The position numbers and the translations under genes are program-made. 7,807 nucleotides of DNA. It comes from an uncultured Collinsella sp. (GTDB lineage Bacteria > Actinomycetota > Coriobacteriia > Coriobacteriales > Coriobacteriaceae). The notes below the pieces were generated by a model, which was not told where the DNA came from, did not search any database, and saw only the letters and a list, made by a program, of their open reading frames with translations. Shown here one piece after another: positions 1-5,024 of the stretch; positions within the stretch are counted from its first letter, which is position 1; every line of letters begins with the position of its first letter. The stretch covers positions 1 through 7,807 of the forward strand of contig CABULX010000101.1 of NCBI GenBank assembly GCA_902492545.1, given 5' to 3'.

Positions 1-54
1 AGCACACGGTTCATACCCGTGGCGTCACTGGTTCGAATCCAGTCACCGCTACCA
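1..54 (+). tRNA. tRNA-Met (CAT), 5' end cut off by the window
   Basis: This is the 3' part of a tRNA. The anticodon stem CACGG (5-9) pairs with CCGTG (17-21) around the loop TTCATAC, giving anticodon CAT at 12-14. The T arm is ACTGG (27-31) with CCAGT (39-43) around TTCGAAT. The acceptor 3' strand is CACCGCT (44-50), then discriminator A51 and an encoded CCA at 52-54. The D arm and 5' acceptor strand lie outside the window. The anticodon stem lacks the three G:C pairs next to the loop that mark initiator tRNAs (the first is C:G), so an elongator Met tRNA is the better call. A tRNA-Ile with a lysidine-modified CAT anticodon cannot be excluded from this fragment. Confidence 0.93.
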
Positions 55-65
55 TAGGTAACACG

Positions 66-96
66 GTGGCTTCTCAATAGTATGTTGAGAGGCCAC
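66..96 (+). other. 12-bp hairpin between tRNA-Met and tuf
   Basis: GTGGCTTCTCAA (66-77) pairs with TTGAGAGGCCAC (85-96) with one G.U pair and a 7-base loop. No run of T follows, so it does not look like an intrinsic terminator. It sits 11 bases after the tRNA CCA end. It could be a processing site separating the tRNA from the tuf mRNA, or a leader structure. The pairing is seen directly; the role is inference. Confidence 0.55.
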
Positions 97-98
97 TA

Positions 99-107
99 TG
101 GTATAAA
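99..107 (+). promoter_or_regulatory. candidate extended -10 promoter for tuf
   Basis: TGGTATAAA fits an extended -10 element (TGn followed by TATAAA, five of six to TATAAT). No good -35 hexamer is found at the normal distance, since the space is taken by the 66-96 hairpin, but extended -10 promoters can do without one. Transcription would begin near 113-116, giving a leader of about 35-38 bases that opens with a small GTCCC/GGGAC hairpin (114-128). If real, tuf is expressed both by read-through from the tRNA and from its own start. Confidence 0.4.
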
Positions 108-150
108 GGCAAAGTCCCGTCCGGGGACGACCTGTTTAGAGGAGGGCTTT

Positions 151-1341
151 ATGGCCAAAGAGAAGTTTGAGCGCACTAAGCCGCATGTTAACATCGGCAC
201 CATTGGTCACGTCGACCACGGCAAGACCACGCTGACCGCTGCCATCACCAAGGTTCTCTCCGAGACCGAGGGCTGCAAGGCTGACTTCACTGCGTTCGAG
301 AACATCGACAAGGCTCCCGAGGAGCGCGAGCGCGGCATTACGATCTCCGTCTCCCACGTCGAGTACGAGACCGCTGCCCGTCACTACGCTCACGTTGACT
401 GCCCGGGCCACGCTGACTACGTCAAGAACATGATCACCGGTGCTGCTCAGATGGACGGCGCTATCCTGGTCATCGCCGCTACCGACGGCCCCATGGCTCA
501 GACCCGCGAGCACATCCTGCTCGCCCGTCAGGTCGGCGTTCCCTACATCGTCGTCTTCCTGAACAAGTGCGACATGGTCGACGATGACGAGCTCATCGAC
601 CTCGTCGAGATGGAGACCCGTGAGCTCCTCTCCGAGTACGATTTCCCCGGCGACGACATCCCCGTCATCCGTGGTTCCGCTCTGGGCGCTCTCGAGGGCG
701 ACGCCAAGTGGATGGACGCCATTCGCGAGCTCATGAAGGCCGTCGACGAGTACATCCCGACGCCTGCTCGTAACAACGACCTCCCGTTCCTGATGGCCGT
801 TGAGGACGTTATGACCATCTCCGGCCGTGGTACCGTTGCTACCGGCCGTGTCGAGCGCGGTGAGCTCAAGCTCAACGAGCCCGTCGAGATCGTCGGCATC
901 AAGGATACCCAGAACACCGTCGTTACCGGTATCGAGATGTTCCGTAAGTCCATGGACTTCTGCGAGGCTGGCGACAACGTCGGTCTGCTGCTCCGCGGCA
1001 TCAAGCGCGAGGACATCGAGCGCGGCCAGGTTCTCTGCAAGCCCGGTTCGGTTACCCCGCACACCAAGTTCACCGGCGAGATCTACGTTCTGACCAAGGA
1101 GGAGGGCGGCCGTCACACCCCGTTCTTCGATGGTTATCGTCCTCAGTTCTACTTCCGTACCACCGACGTTACCGGTACGGTCAAGCTCCCCGAGGGCACC
1201 GAGATGGCTATGCCTGGTGACCACATCACCATCGAGGGCGACCTCATCCACCCGATCGCCATGGAGGAGGGCCTGCGCTTCGCTATCCGCGAGGGTGGCC
1301 ACACCGTCGGTTCGGGCATCGTCTCCACGATCATTGAGTAA
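151..1341 (+). CDS. tuf: elongation factor Tu
   Basis: This is the GTPase that carries aminoacyl-tRNA to the ribosomal A site in the cytoplasm. The protein has 396 residues, the normal length. The GTP-binding motifs are intact: G1 GHVDHGKT (19-26), switch I RGITI (61-65), G3 DCPGH (83-87, with the catalytic His at 87), G4 NKCD (138-141) and G5 SAL (176-178). Beta-barrel domains 2 and 3 follow, including RGTVATGRVERG (226-237) and a C-terminal region ending in VSTIIE. The start at 151 is preferred over an in-frame ATG at 82 because it has a strong Shine-Dalgarno site (AGAGGAGGG, 138-146) and gives the family N-terminus MAKEKFERTKPHVN. The gene follows tRNA-Met and ends just before an intrinsic terminator. 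Nothing is missing or truncated. Confidence 0.98.
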   Translation: MAKEKFERTKPHVNIGTIGHVDHGKTTLTAAITKVLSETEGCKADFTAFENIDKAPEERERGITISVSHVEYETAARHYAHVDCPGHADYVKNMITGAAQMDGAILVIAATDGPMAQTREHILLARQVGVPYIVVFLNKCDMVDDDELIDLVEMETRELLSEYDFPGDDIPVIRGSALGALEGDAKWMDAIRELMKAVDEYIPTPARNNDLPFLMAVEDVMTISGRGTVATGRVERGELKLNEPVEIVGIKDTQNTVVTGIEMFRKSMDFCEAGDNVGLLLRGIKREDIERGQVLCKPGSVTPHTKFTGEIYVLTKEEGGRHTPFFDGYRPQFYFRTTDVTGTVKLPEGTEMAMPGDHITIEGDLIHPIAMEEGLRFAIREGGHTVGSGIVSTIIE

Positions 1342-1368
1342 ATTAGCTCTTTGATATAGCTGACTTAG

Positions 1369-1403
1369 AGAACCCGGCACTTATATGGGTGCCGGGTTCT
1401 TTT
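1369..1403 (+). terminator. intrinsic terminator after tuf
   Basis: A perfect 12-bp stem, AGAACCCGGCAC (1369-1380) with GTGCCGGGTTCT (1389-1400), closes an 8-base loop and runs into TTT (1401-1403). It begins 27 bases after the tuf stop codon. The stem is strong and GC-rich, so it should separate the tuf transcript from the downstream rpmG block. Confidence 0.88.
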
Positions 1404-1545
1404 CTGCAATGGATATTGAGCCGTTGCTGGTGTCGAGAGGATCGATAATGGTCCTGGATGCACCGTCGATTAGATCTCGATGGCTTCATTGATGTGTTCC
1501 AAATATGAATGGATCCACCGAGAACCAATTGACTCGAGGTTTTCA

Positions 1546-1575
1546 TTGACAGCACTTACGTGGAGCTGATAAAGT
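1546..1575 (+). promoter_or_regulatory. sigma-70-type promoter for the rpmG-tRNA(Trp)-secE-nusG block
   Basis: A perfect -35 hexamer TTGACA (1546-1551) is followed at normal spacing by an AT-rich -10 region GATAAAGT (1568-1575). The -10 can be read as GATAAA (16-base spacer) or TAAAGT (18-base spacer), each four of six to consensus. It lies about 45 bases before the rpmG start and is the only good promoter match in the gap after the tuf terminator. The rest of that gap (1404-1545) shows no gene or clear structure. Confidence 0.65.
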
Positions 1576-1620
1576 AACAACTCGTGCCCGTACGGGGCGG
1601 AAATGAAAGGTTCAGGATAC

Positions 1621-1770
1621 ATGCGTACTCTAGTTACTCTTGCGTGCACTGAGTGCAAGCGCCGCAACTATACGACCACCAAGAACAAGTCGACCATGCC
1701 TGATCGTATGGAGATCAAGAAGTATTGCCCCTGGTGCCGTCACCACACGCTGCACAAAGAGACTCGCTAG
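1621..1770 (+). CDS. rpmG: 50S ribosomal protein L33, zinc-binding type
   Basis: This 49-residue protein is a component of the large ribosomal subunit. The translation begins MRTLVTLACTECKRRNYTTT and ends HTLHKETR. It has two Cys pairs, CTEC (9-12) and CPWC (36-39), which form the zinc ribbon of the Cys-containing L33 type, as opposed to the Cys-free paralog found in many bacteria under zinc limitation. Length is normal for L33. A GAAAGG (1605-1610) about 10 bases upstream, or AGGA closer in (1614-1617), can act as ribosome binding site. It lies between the TTGACA promoter and tRNA-Trp, 13 bases before the tRNA, the usual order ahead of secE-nusG. Confidence 0.95.
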   Translation: MRTLVTLACTECKRRNYTTTKNKSTMPDRMEIKKYCPWCRHHTLHKETR

Positions 1771-1783
1771 TCTCTAGTCACAT

Positions 1784-1859
1784 ACGCCAGTAGTTCAATT
1801 GGTAGAGCATCGGTCTCCAAAACCGAGTGTTGAGGGTTCGAGTCCTTCCTGGCGTGCCA
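1784..1859 (+). tRNA. tRNA-Trp (CCA)
   Basis: This is a complete 76-base cloverleaf with encoded CCA. The acceptor stem is ACGCCAG (1784-1790) with CTGGCGT (1849-1855), discriminator G1856, CCA 1857-1859. The D stem is GTTC/GAGC. The anticodon stem is TCGGT (1810-1814) with ACCGA (1822-1826) around CTCCAAA, giving anticodon CCA at 1817-1819. The T arm contains GGTTCGAGTCC. The G discriminator is typical of bacterial tRNA-Trp. It lies between rpmG and secE, a position seen in many bacteria, and is probably released from the rpmG-secE transcript by RNA processing. Confidence 0.97.
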
Positions 1860-1868
1860 GTCATTATT

Positions 1869-1899
1869 CCGTAAGCTCCCACTTGGGGGCTTACGGTTT
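1869..1899 (+). terminator. hairpin after tRNA-Trp, possible partial terminator
   Basis: CCGTAAGCTCCC (1869-1880) pairs with GGGGGCTTACGG (1885-1896) through 12 bp with one G.U pair and a 4-base loop, followed only by TTTA. The stem is strong but the T run is short, so termination may be incomplete. That would let some transcription from the rpmG promoter continue into secE-nusG. No separate promoter is obvious between this hairpin and secE. Confidence 0.55.
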
Positions 1900-1935
1900 A
1901 CTCATGTATAAGCGCATTGCGCGGAGGTAACCCAA

Positions 1936-2274
1936 ATGGCCAACAAGAAGAACAAGAAGAAGGCTCAGCAGCCGGCACCTGCCAACAAAGCTGCCGCCAA
2001 CTCCAAGGTTGAGGCCAAGAAGGCCGTTGCCAAGAAGAACGAGAAGGCTGCGAAGTCCAAGAAGAACGAGAAGCCTGGTTTCTTCGCCCGCACCAAGAAG
2101 TATTTCGCTTCGGTCAAGTCCGAGATGAAGCGTGTCACGTGGCCCGATAAGAAGGAGCTCGTGAACTACTCGGTCGTCGTTTGCGCTTCTCTGGTCGTCG
2201 TCGGCGTCGTCATCGCTCTGCTCGATGCTGGCTTTGGCGAGGCTCTTGCTCTGTTCTCTGGATTGAGGGGCTAA
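1936..2274 (+). CDS. secE: preprotein translocase subunit SecE
   Basis: This is the essential small membrane subunit of the SecYEG protein channel in the cytoplasmic membrane. It has 112 residues. Residues 1-50 form a hydrophilic extension rich in Lys, Ala and Asn. The conserved amphipathic segment and SecE signature VKSEMKRVTWPDKKEL follows (about 60-75), and then a single membrane span at about 78-98 (YSVVVCASLVVVGVVIALL). This one-span form is usual outside the enterobacteria, whose SecE has three spans. GGAGGT (1923-1928) lies 7 bases before the ATG. The gene is followed by nusG after only 3 bases, the classic secE-nusG operon. Confidence 0.96.
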   Translation: MANKKNKKKAQQPAPANKAAANSKVEAKKAVAKKNEKAAKSKKNEKPGFFARTKKYFASVKSEMKRVTWPDKKELVNYSVVVCASLVVVGVVIALLDAGFGEALALFSGLRG

Positions 2275-2277
2275 ACC

Positions 2278-2814
2278 ATGTCTAAGCGTTGGTACGTCGT
2301 TCACACTTACTCCGGATACGAGAACCGCGTAAAGTCCGATCTCGAGCATCGCATCGAGACCATGGGCATGCAGGACCGTATCTTTGATATCGAGATTCCT
2401 ATGGAGCGCGTCACCGAGATTAAAGAGGGTGGCAAGCGCGAGACCAAGGATTCCAAGATTTTCCCGGGTTATGTCCTGGTCCGCATGGAGATGGATGACG
2501 ATGCTTGGACGTGTGTTCGCAACACGCCCGGCGTCACCGGTTTCCTAGGCGGCAACGGCAAGCCCGCTCCGCTTTCCCGCGACGAGTACAACAAGATGAC
2601 TCGTCGTCCCGGTAAGGGCGATTCGCCCAAGCGCACCTCGGTTGATATTGAGGTCGGCACGTCCGTCCGCGTCACCGATGGCCCGCTTACCGACTTTGAT
2701 GGCAAGGTCTCCGAGGTTAACACCGAGGCTGGCAAGCTCAAGGTCACGCTGATGATCTTTGGCCGCGAGACGCCGGTCGAGCTCGACTTTAACCAGGTCG
2801 CTGTCATCGCTTAA
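2278..2814 (+). CDS. nusG: transcription termination/antitermination factor NusG
   Basis: NusG binds RNA polymerase, alters pausing and elongation, and links transcription to Rho or to the ribosome. The 178-residue length is normal. The N-terminal NGN domain opens RWYVVHTYSGYENRVKSDL (4-22) and contains the signature FPGYVLVRM (62-70). A short linker with Lys and Arg (about 107-122) leads to the KOW domain (about 125-177), VGTSVRVTDGPLTDFDGKV. The start is 3 bases after the secE stop, and the ribosome binding site GAGGGG (2265-2270) lies inside the end of secE, so the two genes are almost certainly cotranscribed and possibly translationally coupled. No insertion domain is present between NGN and KOW. 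Confidence 0.97.
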   Translation: MSKRWYVVHTYSGYENRVKSDLEHRIETMGMQDRIFDIEIPMERVTEIKEGGKRETKDSKIFPGYVLVRMEMDDDAWTCVRNTPGVTGFLGGNGKPAPLSRDEYNKMTRRPGKGDSPKRTSVDIEVGTSVRVTDGPLTDFDGKVSEVNTEAGKLKVTLMIFGRETPVELDFNQVAVIA

Positions 2815-2934
2815 GTTTTCGTCCGTTCGCGCGAGCGTGCTTCTTCTGTGACTGCTCATCTCAGGAGTGCTTCTAACACGTGCGTGCTTACGATATAGCA
2901 AGTACTTCACACTCGTGATTCGAAAGGAATGACC

Positions 2935-3363
2935 ATGGCTGAGAAGAAGGTTGCCAACGTCATTAAGCTCCAGATTCCTGCTGGTGCAGCAAACCCCGCT
3001 CCTCCCGTCGGCCCCGCCCTGGGCGCTGCTGGCGTGAACATCATGCAGTTCTGCCAGGCCTTTAACGCCGAGACGCAGGACAAGAAGGGTGACATCATCC
3101 CCGTTGAGATCTCTGTCTACGAGGACAAGTCCTTCTCCTTCATCACCAAGACCCCGCCGGCGGCTCACCTTATCAAGAAGGAGCTGAACCTCAAGTCTGG
3201 TTCCGCTAAGCCCCAGGCTGACAAGGTTGGTCAGCTCTCCCAGGAGCAGCTCACCAAGATCGCCGAGATCAAGATGCCGGACCTCAATGCCAACGACATT
3301 GACGCCGCCAAGAAGATCATCGCCGGTACCGCCCGTTCCATGGGCGTCACCATCGCTGAGTAG
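2935..3363 (+). CDS. rplK: 50S ribosomal protein L11
   Basis: L11 forms part of the GTPase-associated centre of the large subunit, binds 23S rRNA, and is the target region of thiostrepton-type antibiotics and of RelA-linked signalling. The 142-residue length equals the common family length. The N-terminal domain contains the conserved ANPAPPVGPALGAAGVNIMQF (19-39, proline-rich helix) and the C-terminal RNA-binding domain contains DLNANDIDAAKKIIAGTARS. The start at 2935 is chosen over an in-frame ATG at 2929 because AAAGGA (2923-2928) gives a 6-base spacing only to the former. It lies 120 bases after nusG. A weak TACGAT (2889-2894) could be a -10, but no convincing -35 is visible, so a promoter here is uncertain. 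Confidence 0.97.
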   Translation: MAEKKVANVIKLQIPAGAANPAPPVGPALGAAGVNIMQFCQAFNAETQDKKGDIIPVEISVYEDKSFSFITKTPPAAHLIKKELNLKSGSAKPQADKVGQLSQEQLTKIAEIKMPDLNANDIDAAKKIIAGTARSMGVTIAE

Positions 3364-3376
3364 CGATTTCTTATGG

Positions 3377-3456
3377 TAACGGCGGGTGCTCCGACCGGGG
3401 CGCCCGTTAAATGTGTGCAATAGGGCACACGATACGATGTGGGAGGGCTCACGCCC
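3377..3456 (+). promoter_or_regulatory. structured spacer before rplA, candidate L1 autoregulatory leader
   Basis: The rplK-rplA gap holds three consecutive hairpins. The first pairs TAACG (3377-3381) with CGTTA (3405-3409) and GGTGCTCC (3385-3392) with GGGGCGCC (3397-3404), closing GACC and leaving a one-sided 3-base bulge GCG (3382-3384). The second pairs GTGTGC (3413-3418) with GCACAC (3425-3430). The third is a small GGGC/GCCC hairpin (3445-3456) ending 10 bases before the ribosome binding site. None is followed by a T run. L1 is known to repress its own operon in bacteria by binding a bulged mRNA helix that mimics 23S rRNA, which makes this gap a plausible site. I cannot confirm the L1 motif by eye. 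Confidence 0.35.
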
Positions 3457-3480
3457 GTTTAACCACAGGAGGTAATGCAC

Positions 3481-4188
3481 ATGGCTAAGCATGGTAAGAG
3501 CTATAACGCCGCTGCCGAGAAGATCGACCGCGCCACGCTCTACACCCCCCTTCAGGCTGCCAAGCTCATCAAGGAGCTCGACACCGCCAAGTTCGACGAG
3601 ACCGTCGAGGCTCACTTCCGTCTGGGCATCGATACTCGTAAGGCTGACCAGAACATCCGTGGTTCCATCTCCCTGCCCCACGGCACCGGCAAGACCGTTC
3701 GTGTTGCCGTCTTCGCCGAGGGCGAGAAGGCCCGTGAGGCTGAGGCTGCCGGCGCCGACATCATCGGTTCCGACGAGCTCGTCGCCCAGATTCAGAAGGG
3801 CGAGATCAACTTCGACGCCGCTATCGCTACGCCGAACATGATGGCCAAGGTTGGCCGCATCGGTAAGATCCTTGGTCCCCGTGGCCTCATGCCGAACCCC
3901 AAGCTCGGCACCGTGACCATGGACGTCGCCAAGATGGTCTCCGAGCTCAAGGCTGGCCGCGTTGAGTACCGCGCCGACCGCTACGGCATCTGCCACGTGC
4001 CCCTGGGCAAGAAGTCCTTCTCTGAGCAGCAGCTCGTCGAGAACTACGCTGCCCTGTACACCGAGATTCTGCGCGTCAAGCCCTCTTCTGCTAAGGGCAA
4101 GTACGTCAAGTCCATCTCCGTGTCTTCCACCATGGGCCCTGGCGTCAAGGTCGATCCCGCTGTCCAGCGTGACTTCCTGGCTGAGTAA
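3481..4188 (+). CDS. rplA: 50S ribosomal protein L1
   Basis: L1 builds the mobile L1 stalk of the large subunit near the tRNA exit site and commonly represses translation of the L11-L1 mRNA. The 235-residue length is normal. The family signature is present at 122-144, including AKVGRIGKILGPRGLMPNP. The two RNA-binding regions flank the inserted second domain, and the C-terminus contains SISVSSTMGPGVKVDP. The start at 3481 is chosen over an ATG at 3475 because AGGAGGT (3467-3473) is 7 bases before 3481 and only 1 before 3475. It is followed by a strong terminator. rplJ and rplL, often next in other bacteria, are not here. Confidence 0.97.
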   Translation: MAKHGKSYNAAAEKIDRATLYTPLQAAKLIKELDTAKFDETVEAHFRLGIDTRKADQNIRGSISLPHGTGKTVRVAVFAEGEKAREAEAAGADIIGSDELVAQIQKGEINFDAAIATPNMMAKVGRIGKILGPRGLMPNPKLGTVTMDVAKMVSELKAGRVEYRADRYGICHVPLGKKSFSEQQLVENYAALYTEILRVKPSSAKGKYVKSISVSSTMGPGVKVDPAVQRDFLAE

Positions 4189-4224
4189 CTGCTAGTTACT
4201 GCCTGAGTACAGCAAGCATTGCTA

Positions 4225-4263
4225 AAGAAACCCGGTTCTGCCTTGTGCAGGACCGGGTTTCTT
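4225..4263 (+). terminator. intrinsic terminator after rplA, probably bidirectional
   Basis: AAGAAACCCGGTTCTGC (4225-4241) pairs with GCAGGACCGGGTTTCTT (4247-4263): 17 bp with one G.U pair and a 5-base loop. The descending arm ends TTTCTT. The ascending arm begins with A-rich sequence, so on the minus strand the hairpin also ends in TTTCTTT and could stop transcription coming from the convergent phosphoesterase gene. It begins 36 bases after the rplA stop codon. Confidence 0.85.
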
Positions 4264-4279
4264 GCTATCGCGTCAAAAG

Positions 4280-4315
4280 CACCATAAAGGGGACAGTGTC
4301 CCCTTTATGGTGGTT
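4280..4315 (-). repeat. REP-like palindrome, copy 1, at the phosphoesterase stop codon
   Basis: A perfect 16-bp inverted repeat, CACCATAAAGGGGACA (4280-4295) with TGTCCCCTTTATGGTG (4297-4312), has one central base. Read on the minus strand it starts AACCACCATAAAGGGGACA (4315-4297) and so overlaps the TAA stop codon of the phosphoesterase gene (4316-4314). Past the palindrome on the minus strand comes CTTTTG (4279-4274), so it can also serve as that gene's intrinsic terminator. A second copy matching 17 of 19 bases of the leading arm lies at 6994-7032. The shared core AAAGGGGACA resembles dispersed palindromic repeats I recall from many bacterial genomes. Confidence 0.8.
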
Positions 4316-5024
4316 ACCAGGGTGTTCTGGCTGTTGAAGACTCGATGGCTTCGTGGCGTTTGAGCTCGCGGCGCATGGTTTGTGAGTTGAGCCAAGCTGC
4401 TTGCCAGCCGCGGATGGGGTAGTGCGTCTGGTCGAGCTCAAACTGCGTATAGCCGCAGGCGTTGATGATCGTCGTTCCACACACATGCTGACGCTCGCGC
4501 TGAAAATCGCAACCGTAGCTTTGGTGCACATGCCCGTGCACCATGTAGTCGGGATTCCAGGATTCGAGTGCTGTGTTAAAACACTCGAATCCTCGATGCG
4601 GCAGATCGTCCAGATCACCCATACCGGCGGCGGGTGCATGGGTAAGCAGAATGTCGCACCCGCCGACCATCCTAACCTTACGCGACAGCTTACGCATGCG
4701 CTTGGACATCTCGCGTTCGGTGTACATGTTGGCGCCGTCGCGATAACGCATGGACCCGCCAAGGCCCGCAATGCGAATCCCTCGGTACGTGTACACGCTG
4801 TCCTCTACGCAGATACATCCACCCGGTGCATGACGTGCGTAGCGGTCATCGTGATTGCCGCGCACGTAGATGAGCGGTTTGTTGATGACCGTAACCAAAA
4901 ACTCAAGATAGTCCGGGTCCAGATCGCCGGCGGACAAAATCAGGTCGACGCCCTCAAAGCGTTCCTTGCGAAAGCACTCCCAAAGGCATCGTTCTTCGGT
5001 ATCGGCTATGGCAAGGATTTTCAT
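4314..5024 (-). CDS. calcineurin-like metallophosphoesterase
   Basis: This is a 236-residue cytoplasmic phosphoesterase of the calcineurin-like two-metal superfamily; the substrate cannot be told from sequence. The motifs in order are ADTE (7-10), GDLD (33-36), GNHD (56-59), LLTHAP (126-131) and GHVH (164-167). These supply Asp8, Asp34, Asn57, His129, His165 and His167 as metal ligands, and His58 as the likely catalytic His. The first motif, normally D-x-H, reads D-T-E, so one usual metal-binding His is a Glu. I recall related Clostridia proteins with the same change, which suggests a subfamily trait rather than damage. The start codon overlaps the stop of the BMP-like gene (ATGA, 5021-5024) and has no strong ribosome binding site, pointing to translational coupling. 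It ends at a REP-like hairpin. Confidence 0.9.
   Translation of the reverse strand: MKILAIADTEERCLWECFRKERFEGVDLILSAGDLDPDYLEFLVTVINKPLIYVRGNHDDRYARHAPGGCICVEDSVYTYRGIRIAGLGGSMRYRDGANMYTEREMSKRMRKLSRKVRMVGGCDILLTHAPAAGMGDLDDLPHRGFECFNTALESWNPDYMVHGHVHQSYGCDFQRERQHVCGTTIINACGYTQFELDQTHYPIRGWQAAWLNSQTMRRELKRHEAIESSTARTPW

Noticed and set aside
82..150. Upstream in-frame ATG for tuf giving a 23-residue extension
   Set aside because: The extension includes leader hairpin and ribosome-binding sequence, and the 151 start has a strong Shine-Dalgarno site and the normal EF-Tu N-terminus.
136..1380. A 414-residue minus-strand open frame across tuf
   Set aside because: It is the antisense shadow of a highly biased, GC-rich third-position gene. 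EF-Tu on the plus strand is unmistakable and full length.
1404..1545. Possible small gene between tuf and rpmG
   Set aside because: No plus-strand start with a ribosome binding site and a plausible product is present, and the minus-strand frames look like noise across the promoter region.
3364..3410. The first hairpin after rplK as an intrinsic terminator
   Set aside because: The stem is long enough, but it is followed by TTAAATGTG rather than a T run, and rplA directly downstream has no convincing promoter of its own.
2545..3996. A 483-residue minus-strand open frame across nusG, rplK and rplA
   Set aside because: It spans three clear ribosomal/transcription genes and their spacers, and its Leu/Gly/Asp/Val-rich product resembles no family. 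It is an antisense shadow.
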